A DNA stretch of 64,000 bases, taken from Affinibrenneria salicis (lineage in GTDB: Bacteria; Pseudomonadota; Gammaproteobacteria; Enterobacterales; Enterobacteriaceae). The stretch lies in contig NZ_VYKJ01000002.1 in assembly GCF_008710095.1 (NCBI RefSeq), positions 444,572-508,571 of the forward strand, given 5' to 3'. Positions within the stretch are counted from its first letter, which is position 1. Every line of letters starts with the position of its first letter. The notes below the pieces were generated by a model. The model made no database searches. It worked only from the letters and a program-made list of their open reading frames with translations, and was not told the origin of the DNA. Positions 51,253-61,365 of this stretch are shown piece after piece. Position numbers and translations under genes: made by a program.

Positions 51253-51597
51253 GCTCTTGCTTCCTCAAGCCAGGCAAATGGCCGGTACGGGTCTCCGCGC
51301 CATCGCTAATTCAGTCAACATGTATCCGCCGGATACATAAAACACGGGACATTGTAACGATAGCCGCCGCCATAAAAAAACGACATCTTTTGTAGGGAAT
51401 TATCGCTGCGCCGCCGGCGTACGCCGAACGGCCGATTTTAGAACAAAATACGCCGACAAATGCGGCAAAACGCCACCATTAACGTTTTCTCACCATTCTG
51501 TCGCAACAAAGCAAGGATTCCCACTTTTTTATCCGTCGGTTTTCAGGAATACTGTCCCGCATTGAGCGATTATGGATTACGTTCGGCTACTCTCATC
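51253..51597. other. Region between grxD and mepH
   Basis: About 345 bases with no gene supported. The mepH reading frame stays open upstream to 51460, but that extension lacks a ribosome site and would precede the signal peptide, so it was treated as leader. Promoters for both divergent genes must be here. Confidence 0.4.
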
Positions 51598-52458
51598 ATG
51601 CGATCATTGATTACGCTTTTTATACTTATCTTCTCTCAATTGTTGTTTAATCTGGCGCAGGCCGCTACTCACAGCGCGGCGGATGCGCCACGTAAGGCCA
51701 GCGTCATCGCCCAGAAGGCGGACGATCGAAAAAAGAATAAACAGACAAAGAGCGTAAAAAAGACATCGCCGCCGCGCCAGGTCACCCGCCCCGGCGCGGC
51801 AAAAGTGATAAAAATCCCCAAAGCCGCCGCCAAAACGGTAAGTAAGAGTCCACGCCAGGTGCCGCCGCGCAAACTGGTCAAAACGGCGCCAGGCAGGCTG
51901 CGCAGCAATACGGCGCCGGGACGGCGTCTGGTCGTCAACCTTAAAAACAATAAGATCAACAAACTGAAACCGACGCATCCGCCCGTCGGACGACGGGGGC
52001 AGCGCGGTCATGAAGCGATACTGACGCTGAGCGAAGCCCATAAACAGCGTTACCAGCGCGCCAGGTTGACGGCGATGAACAAATTGATGAACCAGATCGG
52101 CAAGCCCTATGTGTGGGGCGGCGCCTCGCCGAGCACCGGTTTCGACTGCAGCGGCCTGGTGTATTACGCCTACAAAGACATCGTTAAGATCCCGATCCCA
52201 CGTACCGCCAATGAAATGTATCACCTGCACGACGCGGCGCCGATTAAACGCAGCGAGCTGGAAAGCGGCGATCTGGTATTCTTTCGCATTAACCAACGCG
52301 GCGCGGCCGATCATGTCGGCGTTTATCTCGGCAACGGTAAATTTATTCAGTCGCCGCGCACCGGGTCGGAGATTCGCATCAGCAAACTGAGTGAAGACTA
52401 CTGGCAGGATCACTATGTGGGCGCGCGCCGGGTGGTTACGCCGCAGACCATCCGTTAG
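51598..52458 (+). CDS. mepH: MepH (YdhO), NlpC/P60 murein endopeptidase
   Basis: Periplasmic DD-endopeptidase (286 aa) cutting peptidoglycan cross-links. A signal peptide (MRSLITLFILIFSQLLFNLA) leads into a long lysine-rich linker (about residues 25-135), then the NlpC/P60 domain with catalytic Cys in GFDCSGLVYYAYK and His in ADHVGVYLGNG. The E. coli protein is 271 aa with a similar basic linker. The ribosome site before 51598 is weak. Confidence 0.92.
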   Translation: MRSLITLFILIFSQLLFNLAQAATHSAADAPRKASVIAQKADDRKKNKQTKSVKKTSPPRQVTRPGAAKVIKIPKAAAKTVSKSPRQVPPRKLVKTAPGRLRSNTAPGRRLVVNLKNNKINKLKPTHPPVGRRGQRGHEAILTLSEAHKQRYQRARLTAMNKLMNQIGKPYVWGGASPSTGFDCSGLVYYAYKDIVKIPIPRTANEMYHLHDAAPIKRSELESGDLVFFRINQRGAADHVGVYLGNGKFIQSPRTGSEIRISKLSEDYWQDHYVGARRVVTPQTIR

Positions 52459-52474
52459 GCAGGCGAGGCAATAA

Positions 52475-52497
52475 CGCCCCGGCGAATGACCGGGGCG
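52475..52497. terminator. Shared terminator of mepH and ynhF
   Basis: Inverted repeat CGCCCCGG / CCGGGGCG with a seven-base loop sits between the convergent mepH and ynhF stops. Confidence 0.65.
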
Positions 52498-52502
52498 CCG
52501 GG

Positions 52503-52592
52503 TTAATGCAGTACGGCGACAAAGCTAAAAACCATAATCAACACCAGCGCGGCGACGGTAGCGGTCAGCGACCATTTAAAATCAGAACTCAT
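52503..52592 (-). CDS. ynhF: YnhF, 29-residue membrane protein
   Basis: A tiny reverse-strand gene that starts at 52592 (ATG preceded by GGAGTAGAGT) and ends at 52503. The product, MSSDFKWSLTATVAALVLIM plus nine residues ending VAVLH, is one transmembrane helix of exactly the length of E. coli YnhF, which lies in the same mepH-purR gap. YnhF of E. coli is a stress-associated membrane miniprotein of unknown role. Confidence 0.9.
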   Translation of the reverse strand: MSSDFKWSLTATVAALVLIMVFSFVAVLH

Positions 52593-52952
52593 ACTCTACT
52601 CCTTAGCACACCCTCTCAATAAGGCCCCACGCCTGTACTGCCGGCGCGCATACAGTAACGATAGCCGATAATCGCCGGATAGCAAAAACGCGCGCTTCAA
52701 CGCTCGCCCCCGCTCAACGGCGCAAAATCCAGACCCGACGAACGCGCCCGGGCCTGACGTGCTGATTTTACGCCGGTTGCGTCAGGATTATGTCAATTAT
52801 CTCTTCCACTTTCGTCACAAATCGGACAAAATCCGCAATTCATTAATGCCGCGTATCGCTCGAACGACGTCACTCCTGCCATTCAGGTATTACACTTCGG
52901 CACTTTTTCTTCTGAAACCCTGCTTTCACGCTCATCAGGAGAATATTAAACG

Positions 52953-52968
52953 CAGGCAAACGATTAAC
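52953..52968. promoter_or_regulatory. PurR operator upstream of purR
   Basis: CAGGCAAACGATTAAC matches the PUR box, especially the first E. coli purR operator, and lies 45 bases before purR. It indicates autoregulation. Confidence 0.7.
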
Positions 52969-53012
52969 ATATTACTTACTGCTGTAGCATGCAGGTTCAG
53001 GAGCTACTTCTC

Positions 53013-54038
53013 ATGGCCACGATAAAAGATGTCGCCAGACGCGCGGGCGTTTCCACCACGACCGTGTCGCACGTGATCAATAAAACCCGTTTCGTCGCCG
53101 AAGAAACTAAAGCGGCCGTGCGGGCGGCCATCCAGGAATTACACTATTCGCCCAGCGCCGTGGCCCGTAGCCTGAAAGTGAATAACACCAAAACCATCGG
53201 GCTGCTGGCCTCCTCCAGCGAAGCGCCCTATTTCGCGGAAATCATCGAGGCGGTCGAAAACAGCTGCTTCGACAAGGGCTATACCATGATCCTGTGCAAC
53301 TCGCACAACGACCTGGAGCGGCAGCGCGCCTGCCTGTCCATGCTGGCGCAAAAACGCGTGGACGGCCTGCTAGTGATGTGCGCGGAGTATCCGCCTGCGC
53401 TACTCGCCATGCTGGAAGATCACCGCCATATTCCGATGGTGGTGATGGACTGGGGCTCGGCGCAGCACGATTTTACCGACACCATTATCGATAACGCCTT
53501 CGCCGGCGGCCGTATGGCCGCCCGTTACCTGATCGAGCGAGGCCATCGCGATATCGGTGCCATCCCCGGCAGCCAGGAACGCAATACCGGCAGCGGCCGC
53601 TATCAGGGCTTTCTGCGCGCGCTGCAGGAAGCCGGCATTCAGCCGCAGCCGGAATGGATTGTGCAGGGTGATTTCGAACCCGAATCCGGCTGGAGAGCCA
53701 TGAACCAGATCCTGGCGCAAAAGCAGCGCCCGACGGCGGTGTTCTGCGGCGGCGACATTATGGCGATGGGCGCGATCTGTGCCGCCGATGAGCTTGGCCT
53801 GCGCGTACCGCAGGATATTTCGGTGATCGGTTACGATAATATTCGCCACGCGCGCTACTTTACCCCGGCGCTCACCACCATCCATCAGCCGAAAGAGCGG
53901 CTCGGTCAGTCGGCGCTGGCGATGCTGATCGACCGCATTACCAGCAAGCGCGAGGAGGCGCAGGTGATCGAAGTACAGCCGGTGCTGGTTGAACGCCGTT
54001 CGGTGGCCGACGGCCCGTTCCGCGATTACCGTCGCTAA
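53013..54038 (+). CDS. purR: PurR, purine nucleotide synthesis repressor
   Basis: LacI/GalR repressor (341 aa, same as E. coli) that uses hypoxanthine or guanine as corepressor. The helix-turn-helix is [20 protein letters not shown], and the hinge helix [10 protein letters not shown] is intact. The periplasmic-binding-like domain follows. The ATG at 53013 fits the family; an in-frame codon at 52989 is upstream leader. The 420-bp region upstream holds the operator and no gene except ynhF at its far end. It overlaps convergent punR by 4 bases. Confidence 0.97.
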   Translation: MATIKDVARRAGVSTTTVSHVINKTRFVAEETKAAVRAAIQELHYSPSAVARSLKVNNTKTIGLLASSSEAPYFAEIIEAVENSCFDKGYTMILCNSHNDLERQRACLSMLAQKRVDGLLVMCAEYPPALLAMLEDHRHIPMVVMDWGSAQHDFTDTIIDNAFAGGRMAARYLIERGHRDIGAIPGSQERNTGSGRYQGFLRALQEAGIQPQPEWIVQGDFEPESGWRAMNQILAQKQRPTAVFCGGDIMAMGAICAADELGLRVPQDISVIGYDNIRHARYFTPALTTIHQPKERLGQSALAMLIDRITSKREEAQVIEVQPVLVERRSVADGPFRDYRR

Positions 54039-54949
54039 GGCGCGCCATGGCGCAACCACTCTTCGTTTAATGTGACACTGTCACCCAAGTAATCCAGCAG
54101 CCAGTTAAGCGCCGGCGCGTTCTGATCCTGTACCCAGGTCAGGCAGCATGGACTATCAGGCAGCGGCTGCTGCAGCACCACCTCCGTCAGCCTGCCCGCC
54201 TGGATCAGCGGTCTGGCCAGATGAGCCGGTACCATGCCGATGCAGAGGCCGGCGCACAGACAGTCGATGGCGCTGTCCCAGTCCGGCACCACCAGCCGGC
54301 GCTGATTATCCAGCGTCCAGGTTTCGCGCCGCGGCAGCGTGCGCGAGGTATCCTCCAGACAGAGCGACGAATAGACGCGCACCTGCTCATCGGTCAAAAC
54401 CGCCGCGACGCCGGCCAGCGGATGGTCGGTCCCGACCACGCAGCACCAGTCAAGAAACCCCATATCGCGAAAAGCAAAGCGTCCGCCAACCGGAATCGCC
54501 CGGGTGGCGCCGATCGCCATGTCGACCCGACCATCGGCCAGCGCGTCCCAGACGCCGTTGAACACTTCCTGATGCAGCTTTAACTCCATATCCGGAAACT
54601 GACGATAAAAATCCAGCACCAGTTGCCGGCTGCGCATCGGTTTGACGATCACATCCACAGCGATATTGATCCGGCCGCGCCAGCCATTGGCCACCTGTTG
54701 ACACTGGCGCCGCGTGACCTGCATTTTTTTGATGACTTCGCGCGACTGTTGAATAAACAGCGCGCCGGCCGCCGTCAACACCACGTCGCGGTGACGCCGT
54801 TCAAAGATGGCGACGGCCAGCCACGCCTCCAGCTGTTTCACCGTATAGCTGATAGCGGAAGGCACCCGATGCAGATCCTGCGCCGCGGCGCTGAAACTGC
54901 CGGTGCGCGCCACCGCATCAACCACCTCCAGCGTATATTCTGACCACAT
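54035..54949 (-). CDS. punR: PunR (YdhB), LysR-family activator of punC
   Basis: LysR-type regulator (304 aa) starting [20 protein letters not shown] with the N-terminal helix-turn-helix ([20 protein letters not shown]) and a C-terminal co-inducer domain. In E. coli PunR activates the divergent purine nucleoside exporter gene punC. Here too it is divergent from the transporter gene, with a 177-bp shared promoter. AAGG lies ahead of the ATG at 54949. Confidence 0.93.
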   Translation of the reverse strand: MWSEYTLEVVDAVARTGSFSAAAQDLHRVPSAISYTVKQLEAWLAVAIFERRHRDVVLTAAGALFIQQSREVIKKMQVTRRQCQQVANGWRGRINIAVDVIVKPMRSRQLVLDFYRQFPDMELKLHQEVFNGVWDALADGRVDMAIGATRAIPVGGRFAFRDMGFLDWCCVVGTDHPLAGVAAVLTDEQVRVYSSLCLEDTSRTLPRRETWTLDNQRRLVVPDWDSAIDCLCAGLCIGMVPAHLARPLIQAGRLTEVVLQQPLPDSPCCLTWVQDQNAPALNWLLDYLGDSVTLNEEWLRHGAP

Positions 54950-55126
54950 ATTTTTACCTTCAAAAATTTTCATCGCAGTCTGCAAATATTACCGTTTCAC
55001 AAACAGATATCCAGCCGGATACACTGCGCACGCCTTCGACAGCGCGCTTTTTTCCACGCCGCCGGGCCGCAATTAAATGAAAGGCCTAATCATGCCGGGT
55101 TGGGCGCCAGGTTAAAGAGAGCATCT

Positions 55127-56314
55127 ATGCACGTATTATTTATTGTTTATCTCGCCGGACTGAGCACGCTGGGTTTTCTGGCGACGGATATGTACCTGCC
55201 GGCATTCGGCGCGATGCAGGCCGATCTGGCCGCCAGCCCATCGGCCGTCGGCCGCAGTCTGAGCGTGTTTCTCGCCGGTTTTGCGCTGGCGCAACTGCTG
55301 TGGGGACCGCTATCCGACCGCTACGGCCGCAAAGTGATTCTGCTGTTCGGCCTGCTGCTGTTCGCCGTCGGCAGCCTTGCGACGGTATGGGTCGATGATG
55401 TGCGTCAATTATTGGTCCTGCGTTTTATTCAGGCGACCGGCGTTTGCGCCGCCGCCGTGATCTGGCAGGCGCTGGTCATCGATCGTTACCCCGAGTCGCA
55501 GGCGCGCCGGGTGTTCGCCAGCGTGATGCCGCTGGTGGGACTATCGCCGGCGCTGGCGCCGCTGCTGGGCGCCTGGCTGCTCGGTCAGTTCGGCTGGCAG
55601 AGTATTTTTATCACCCTGTTCGTCATTACGCTCTTGCTGCTGACGCCGACCTTTTTCCTGCGGCAGGCGCCGCGCGAACCGGCCGCGGCGCACACGCCGC
55701 GCATCACGCCGTATACTCTGCTGAAATCGCCGACGTTTAGCGGCAACGTGCTGATCTACGCCGCCTGTTCCGCCAGCTTTTTCGCCTGGCTGACCGGATC
55801 GCCGTTTATTCTCAGCGAAATGGGCTATAGTCCGGCGGATATTGGCCTGAGCTACGTACCGCAGACTATCGCCTTCCTGCTTGGCGGCTACGGCTGCCGC
55901 CTGCTGCCCGCCCGGTTCGGCGGCGAGAGGTTGTTGCCCTGGCTGCTGAGCCTGTATGCCGTCAGCATCATCGCCCTGTATCTGGCGGCGATCGCCGACG
56001 CCCCGACGCTGAGCGCGTTGCTGATTCCGTTTTGCCTGATGGCGCTGGTCAACGGCGCCACCTACCCGCTGGTGGTGGCCGGCGCGCTAATGCCGTTTCC
56101 GTCCGTCAGCGGCCAGGCGGCCGCGCTGCAAAACGCGCTGCAATTGGGATTATGTTTCCTGGCCAGCCTGTTGGTTTCGGGCTTTATCGCCCGTCCGTTG
56201 CTGGCGACCGGCAGCGTTATGGCGCTCACCCTGCCGCTGGTCGCGCTCGGTTACTACTGGCAACGAAAAACGCCGCGCTGTTCACGCCGCATCGCCTCTC
56301 CGTTTTCTTCCTGA
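55127..56314 (+). CDS. punC: PunC (YdhC), purine nucleoside transporter of the MFS
   Basis: Drug/H+ antiporter-1 family MFS protein (395 aa) with twelve predicted helices. It shows the D1 motif [11 protein letters not shown] near the start and the MFS loop 2-3 motif [15 protein letters not shown] block highly conserved with E. coli PunC is [20 protein letters not shown]. The ATG at 55127 is preceded by AAAGAGAG. Probably activated by PunR. Confidence 0.93.
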   Translation: MHVLFIVYLAGLSTLGFLATDMYLPAFGAMQADLAASPSAVGRSLSVFLAGFALAQLLWGPLSDRYGRKVILLFGLLLFAVGSLATVWVDDVRQLLVLRFIQATGVCAAAVIWQALVIDRYPESQARRVFASVMPLVGLSPALAPLLGAWLLGQFGWQSIFITLFVITLLLLTPTFFLRQAPREPAAAHTPRITPYTLLKSPTFSGNVLIYAACSASFFAWLTGSPFILSEMGYSPADIGLSYVPQTIAFLLGGYGCRLLPARFGGERLLPWLLSLYAVSIIALYLAAIADAPTLSALLIPFCLMALVNGATYPLVVAGALMPFPSVSGQAAALQNALQLGLCFLASLLVSGFIARPLLATGSVMALTLPLVALGYYWQRKTPRCSRRIASPFSS

Positions 56315-56737
56315 ATCTGATTGACCGCTTCGGCAAATTTATCCTTGTCCGTTGGCTGAAGCAGTCTTACACTGATTAACGTCCGCTCCATAACAACAAC
56401 TATCATTAGATCCGTATAATATTGCATCAAGGGATTCGCCTGTTTATTTCAAGGATGTATGCCCTTACGCCATTTGCGTACCGGCTTTTCTCTGTTTTTA
56501 CTCTGGCAACTGTCTGGGAGTGGACCATAAACTGAATCCACAATCCGGCTACAGACATATCTGTCTATGCCCCATTGATTTCAGGCTGCGGGAAAGCGGC
56601 ATACGCACGCACCGTCCGACGCTGAGCGAAGGTAGCGCCTGACGGGAAAGCGGAGTCTCCCGCCCTCAACCTGAAAGATGAAGGACATATGCTATTCCTT
56701 GTGGATTCATTATCAGCAACAAGGTAAGGGAAAAGTT
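56315..56737. promoter_or_regulatory. 5' region of cfa
   Basis: About 420 bases without a gene. A consensus -10 TATAAT at 56415-56420 suggests a promoter giving a long leader. In E. coli cfa has both a sigma-70 and an RpoS promoter and a long 5' leader targeted by small RNAs. No RydC-type pairing site was verified here. Confidence 0.45.
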
Positions 56738-57889
56738 ATGAGTTCATCATACGTAGAGGAACTGGGTAGTCATAACACGTCCTGGTTTCGCATTACGCAC
56801 GAAATGCTGAGCGCGGCCGATATCCGCATCGATGGCTCTCGCCCTTTCGATATCACTATAAAGAACCCTGATTTCTTTAAACGCGTATTGCAGGAAGGTT
56901 CTCTGGGGCTGGGCGAAAGTTACATGGACGGCTGGTGGGAATGTGAGCGTCTGGATATGTTTTTTCATCGCGTGCTGCGCGCCGGTCTGGATGAAAAACT
57001 CCCGCACCATATGAAAGATATCATGCGCGTCGCCGCGGCCCGAATTATCAATTTACAGTCGAGACGTCGCGCGTGGATAGTCGGCAGAGAGCATTACGAT
57101 TTGGGAAACGACCTGTTTTCCATGATGCTCGATCCGAATATGCAGTACTCCTGCGGCTACTGGAAAACGGCCACCACGCTGGAGCAGGCGCAGGAAGATA
57201 AACTGCGCATGATTTGCGAAAAGCTGGGGCTGAAACCAGGCATGAAGATGCTGGATATCGGCTGCGGCTGGGGCGGGCTGGCCGCGTTCGCCGCACGCAA
57301 CTACGGCGTATCCGTCTACGGCGTCACCATCTCCGCGGAACAGCAGAAACTGGCGCAGGCTCGATGTCAGGGGCTGGATGTCACCATCTCGCTGCAGGAT
57401 TACCGCGATCTCGACATGCAGTTCGATCGTATCGCCTCGGTCGGGATGTTCGAACACGTCGGGCCGAAAAACTACGATACCTATTTCAGCGTCGTGAAAA
57501 AAAACCTTAAGCCGGACGGTCTGTTTTTATTGCACACTATTGGCGCCAATAAAACCGATTCGAACGTAGACCCGTGGATCAATAAATATATCTTCCCCAA
57601 CGGCTGCGTACCGTCGATCCGGCATATCGCCAGCGCCAGCGAGCCGTGGTTGATCATGGAAGACTGGCATAACTTCGGCCCCGACTACGACCGGACGCTG
57701 ATGGCGTGGCATGAACGCTTCGTGCAGCACTGGCCGAAGATTTCCGCCAACTACTCCGAACGCTTCGGCCGCATGTTCCGCTACTATCTGAATGCCTGCG
57801 CCGGCGCGTTCCGGGCAAGAAACATTCAGCTCTGGCAGGTACTATTCAGCGCCAGCGGCGTGGAAGGCGGCCTGCGCGTTCCGCACTAA
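56738..57889 (+). CDS. cfa: Cyclopropane-fatty-acyl-phospholipid synthase
   Basis: Transfers a methylene group from S-adenosylmethionine to unsaturated acyl chains of membrane lipids at stationary phase. Length is 383 aa (E. coli 382). The SAM-binding motif is LDIGCGWGGLAAFAA; VGMFEHVGPKNY and the N-terminal LGESYMDGWWECERL are conserved. The ATG at 56738 follows AAGGTAAGGG. A longer frame from 56678 was rejected. Confidence 0.96.
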   Translation: MSSSYVEELGSHNTSWFRITHEMLSAADIRIDGSRPFDITIKNPDFFKRVLQEGSLGLGESYMDGWWECERLDMFFHRVLRAGLDEKLPHHMKDIMRVAAARIINLQSRRRAWIVGREHYDLGNDLFSMMLDPNMQYSCGYWKTATTLEQAQEDKLRMICEKLGLKPGMKMLDIGCGWGGLAAFAARNYGVSVYGVTISAEQQKLAQARCQGLDVTISLQDYRDLDMQFDRIASVGMFEHVGPKNYDTYFSVVKKNLKPDGLFLLHTIGANKTDSNVDPWINKYIFPNGCVPSIRHIASASEPWLIMEDWHNFGPDYDRTLMAWHERFVQHWPKISANYSERFGRMFRYYLNACAGAFRARNIQLWQVLFSASGVEGGLRVPH

Positions 57890-57908
57890 CATTCGCCCTG
57901 ACGCACGA

Positions 57909-57941
57909 GCCGTTTCACCCGCATAACGCGCATGAAACGGC
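57909..57941 (+). terminator. Terminator after cfa
   Basis: Inverted repeat GCCGTTTCA / TGAAACGGC with a 15-base loop lies 20 bases after the cfa stop, between cfa and convergent ribC. Confidence 0.6.
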
Positions 57942-57958
57942 CCGCGGCCGCCTTTATC

Positions 57959-58597
57959 TCATTCCAAATCAGCGCTGACTTCGACGGCCTGTTTACTGGC
58001 CAGCACCCGTTCCACCGTATCCACCACCGCCTGGGTTTGCGGATCAATTTCAATATTCACCCGTTCACCGAGGCGCTTTAACCCCAGTGTCGTGCGCGAC
58101 AGCGTTTCCGGGATCAGATGCACGCAAAATCGGCTGCGCGTCACCTCCCCCACGGTCAGGCTAATACCGTCGATACCGATAAAACCTTTGTACAGAACGT
58201 ACTTCATCAGCGCTTCATCGTCCATTCTGAACCAGATCTGATGATTATTTTCCGAGGTAATGATCTTAACAATCTCCGCCGTGCAGATGATATGGCCCGA
58301 CATAACGTGGCCGCCGATTTCGTCGCTGAATTTAGCCGCCCGCTCCAGATTAACCCGATCGCCCTGTGCCAGATCGCCCAGATTAGTCAGGCGCAACGTC
58401 TCTTTCATCAGATCGAAGCTCACCCGGTTGCCGTCTATTGCGGTAACGGTAAGACAACAGCCGTTATTCGCCACCGACGCGCCAGGCTCCAGGCCGGGCA
58501 ACAGTTCGGGGGGGAATTCAATCACGTGCGTGCGGAAAAAGGATTTTTCATCAATAGACACCAGCGGTGCGGTGCCCTGAACAATACCGGTAAACAT
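57959..58597 (-). CDS. ribC: Riboflavin synthase alpha subunit
   Basis: Final step of riboflavin synthesis: dismutation of two lumazine molecules. A 212-aa protein of two homologous lumazine-binding repeats: [15 protein letters not shown] with [10 protein letters not shown], and [13 protein letters not shown] with [12 protein letters not shown]. Some databases call this gene ribE. It is divergent from mdtK with a 302-bp gap, as in E. coli; no FMN riboswitch was seen. Confidence 0.95.
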   Translation of the reverse strand: MFTGIVQGTAPLVSIDEKSFFRTHVIEFPPELLPGLEPGASVANNGCCLTVTAIDGNRVSFDLMKETLRLTNLGDLAQGDRVNLERAAKFSDEIGGHVMSGHIICTAEIVKIITSENNHQIWFRMDDEALMKYVLYKGFIGIDGISLTVGEVTRSRFCVHLIPETLSRTTLGLKRLGERVNIEIDPQTQAVVDTVERVLASKQAVEVSADLE

Positions 58598-58899
58598 GTA
58601 AGCAACCTCTTAATGCGTAACTGGAATCAAATTGCCGACCTTGCCATCCACTCTGATGGCGCACACTGTGCACAGGATAATGGCAGTTTGCACCATCTGC
58701 CTGATAAAACCAAACGGGTTATCCCCTTCATTTTTCAGGCGGCGCGAAGGCGAATTGCGTTTTATCCCCGCACGCCGATCAGGGAATTGGTGTTATCGCC
58801 GGCGCGCCGGTACAATATGCGCCTGGCCGCCCGGCGTATTGTCCGACCTTTCAGGGCGCCTCATGTCTGTTTCATCAAATGAATAAATAAGGTGCATTC

Positions 58900-60273
58900 G
58901 TGCGGAAGTATCTGTCAGAAGCGCGGAATTTGCTGGCGCTGGCCATTCCGGTCATTATTGCGCAAGTTTCCCAGACCTCCATGGGCGTTGTGGATACCAT
59001 CATCGCCGGCTCATACAGCGCCACCGACATGGCGGCGGTGGCGGTCGGCACCTCCATCTGGCTGCCGGCTATTCTGTTCGGCCACGGCCTGCTTTTGGCG
59101 CTGACCCCGGTGGTGGCGCAGATGAACGGTTCCGGCCGGCGCGATCGCATCGGCCATCAGTCACTACAGGCGTTCTGGCTGGCGCTGTTACTGTCGGCGC
59201 TGATCATGCTGGTGCTCTACCAGGGAAAAATGATGATTGACCTGATGCACAGCAACGATCCATTGCTGGTGGAAAAGTCGGTCGGCTACCTGCACGCGCT
59301 GCTGTGGGGCACGCCAGGCTATTTGTTTTACCAGGTGCTGCGCTGTCAGTGCGAAGGCCTGTCCAAAACCCGCCCGGGGATGGTTATCGGCTTTATCGGC
59401 CTGCTGATCAATATTCCGATCAACTATATCTTTATCTACGGCCGTTTCGGCATGCCTGAACTCGGCGGCGTGGGCTGCGGCGTCGCCACGGCCATCGTTT
59501 ACTGGCTGATGCTGTTGATGATGGCGTTCTACGTTCGGCGTTCGCGCTCAATGGCCGATATCAGCATCACCAGCCGCGGCTGTAAACCAGAGGCGCAGAC
59601 GCTACGACGCCTGTTCAACCTGGGGCTGCCGCTGGGGCTGGCCTTCTTTTTTGAAGTAACCCTGTTCGCCGTGGTAGCCCTGCTGGTGCTGCCGCTGGGC
59701 GTGGTGGACGTCGCCGGCCACCAGATTGCGCTGAACTTCAGTTCGCTGACCTTTGTGCTGCCGATGTCGGTGGGCGTGGCGGTGACCATCCGTATCGGCC
59801 ACCGGCTGGGCGAGTTGTCGGTTGAAGGCGCGCGCGTGGCCGCCCGCACCGGCATTATGGTGGGGATTGTGCTGGCCTGTTTCTGTTCCGTCTTCACCGC
59901 CCTGCTGCGCGAACAAATCGCCCTGCTGTATAACCAGGATCCGGCGGTGGTGACGATGGCCTCGCAGTTAATGCTGCTGGCGGCGATCTACCAAATCTCC
60001 GACGCCATCCAGGTGATCGGCAGCGGCGTACTGCGCGGATACAAAGACACGCGGGCGATCTTTTTCATTACGTTTATCGCCTACTGGCTGCTGGGTCTGC
60101 CGAGCGGTTACCTGCTGGCGCTGACCGATATACTGGTGCCGCGCATGGGCCCGGCCGGCTTCTGGATCGGCTTCATCATCGGCCTGACCGCCTCCGCCAT
60201 TATGATGGTCAGCCGCATACGCTGGCTGCAATACCAGCCCGGCGCGCTGATCCTGACGCGATCCGCGCGTTAA
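58900..60273 (+). CDS. mdtK: MdtK, MATE-family multidrug efflux pump
   Basis: Sodium-driven multidrug and toxin extrusion protein (457 aa, same as E. coli NorE/MdtK) with twelve predicted helices. Conserved blocks include [35 protein letters not shown] and [20 protein letters not shown]. The start is GTG at 58900, with AAGGTG upstream. The divergent partner is ribC. Confidence 0.95.
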   Translation: MRKYLSEARNLLALAIPVIIAQVSQTSMGVVDTIIAGSYSATDMAAVAVGTSIWLPAILFGHGLLLALTPVVAQMNGSGRRDRIGHQSLQAFWLALLLSALIMLVLYQGKMMIDLMHSNDPLLVEKSVGYLHALLWGTPGYLFYQVLRCQCEGLSKTRPGMVIGFIGLLINIPINYIFIYGRFGMPELGGVGCGVATAIVYWLMLLMMAFYVRRSRSMADISITSRGCKPEAQTLRRLFNLGLPLGLAFFFEVTLFAVVALLVLPLGVVDVAGHQIALNFSSLTFVLPMSVGVAVTIRIGHRLGELSVEGARVAARTGIMVGIVLACFCSVFTALLREQIALLYNQDPAVVTMASQLMLLAAIYQISDAIQVIGSGVLRGYKDTRAIFFITFIAYWLLGLPSGYLLALTDILVPRMGPAGFWIGFIIGLTASAIMMVSRIRWLQYQPGALILTRSAR

Positions 60274-60429
60274 CCGCACAGGGGATGATGGAAAAAACGG
60301 CGGACTGAATATAAGCTCAGCAGTCGAATCTGACCGGGGCCACAAATTTGATTTTTCCCCTTGCCAGCCCCGATATTGCCCGTTAATATTCGTCCCCGCT
60401 GCCGGCCACGGCGGCGGAGTTATAAAAAT

Positions 60430-60506
60430 GCGTTCTTAGCTCAGTTGGTTAGAGCACCACCTTGACATGGTGGGGGTCGATGGTTCGAGTCCATTAGAAC
60501 GCACCA
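60430..60506 (+). tRNA. valV: tRNA-Val (anticodon GAC)
   Basis: A 77-base cloverleaf with encoded CCA. Acceptor GCGTTCT pairs with AGAACGC; D arm GCTCAGTTGGTTAGAGC; anticodon stem CCACC/GGTGG enclosing loop TTGACAT (anticodon GAC); T arm with GGTTCGAGTCC. It matches E. coli valV/valW, which also lie beside mdtK. The 3' end is the probable integration site of the following island. Confidence 0.97.
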
Positions 60507-60747
60507 TTTCTTGTTCCATAGACGTCTGCTGATGTCTACAGGCCATTGAAATAAAGGAAAAAATCTCCTTTCGCGTTCCAGCGACTTCCACTGAATCCCA
60601 CCTGTATCCATTACATTTGAGTACATTTTTAAGTACATTTTTAATGTATATCGGAAACACGGTTAAGTTCGAGTCCGGATTGTTGCTGTCAGCCGCTGCT
60701 GATGGAAACCAGAATCCAGTTCTGACCAAAAATCAGGAGCTGCCAAC

Positions 60748-61343
60748 ATGGCACTTTCCGATACAGTCGTCCGCCGGGCCAAAGCTACCGGCAAAACCTA
60801 TACGCTCGCCGATAATGCCAGTCTCTCACTCCCGATTTCCCCCAAAGGAGGGAAGTCCTGGCATTTCCGCTATTACTGGGCCGGGAAACAAATGCGCATA
60901 TCTTTGGGCAAAGATCCGGGCGTAACACTTCGAGAAGCAAGGCAGTTAAGAGATGAAACTCAGGCTCAACTGGCAAAAGCTATCAACCCACAACTAACCC
61001 GCAAGCAGCAACGTCAAGCCACTCAGTTGGCCTCTGAAAACAGTTTTGAAGCCATTTTCAGGCAATGGATAAATACAGGTTACTGACTCATAAAGCAGGC
61101 AGACAAACATCTCTAACCCAGCGCCAACGAATTTTCGGTAGTGATGTGCTTCCCGGAATTGGGAAAACAGCTATATTTGACGTTCGACGCGCCGATCTCT
61201 TACAAATTCTGGGTATGGTAGAAAGGCGCGGAGCACTCACGGTTGCCGAGAAAATACGCAGTTGGTTAAATCAGATTTTCCGTTTTGCATTAGTTATAGT
61301 TGAAGGGCTGGAAAATAATCCAGCCTCATTCACGAGGGGATGA
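60748..61343 (+). pseudogene. P4-type tyrosine integrase, frameshifted and truncated
   Basis: The first frame (60748-61086) encodes MALSDTVVRRAKATGKTYTL and the N-terminal DUF4102 domain of P4-type integrases. Near 61075-61083 the frame breaks, and coding continues in the adjacent frame as LLTHKAGRQTSLTQRQRIFG to LNQIFRFALVIVEGLENNPA, ending at 61343. The catalytic C-terminal domain (Arg, His, Arg, Tyr) is missing, so it cannot recombine DNA. The position 240 bases after tRNA-Val is typical for such integrases. Confidence 0.85.
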
Positions 61344-61365
61344 GCGGGCGCATCATTGAGCGGAT

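Noticed and set aside
60661..60690. GTTCGAGTCC downstream of tRNA-Val as a second attachment repeat
   Set aside because: Only ten bases match the T-arm and the flanks differ, which is too short to call an att duplication.
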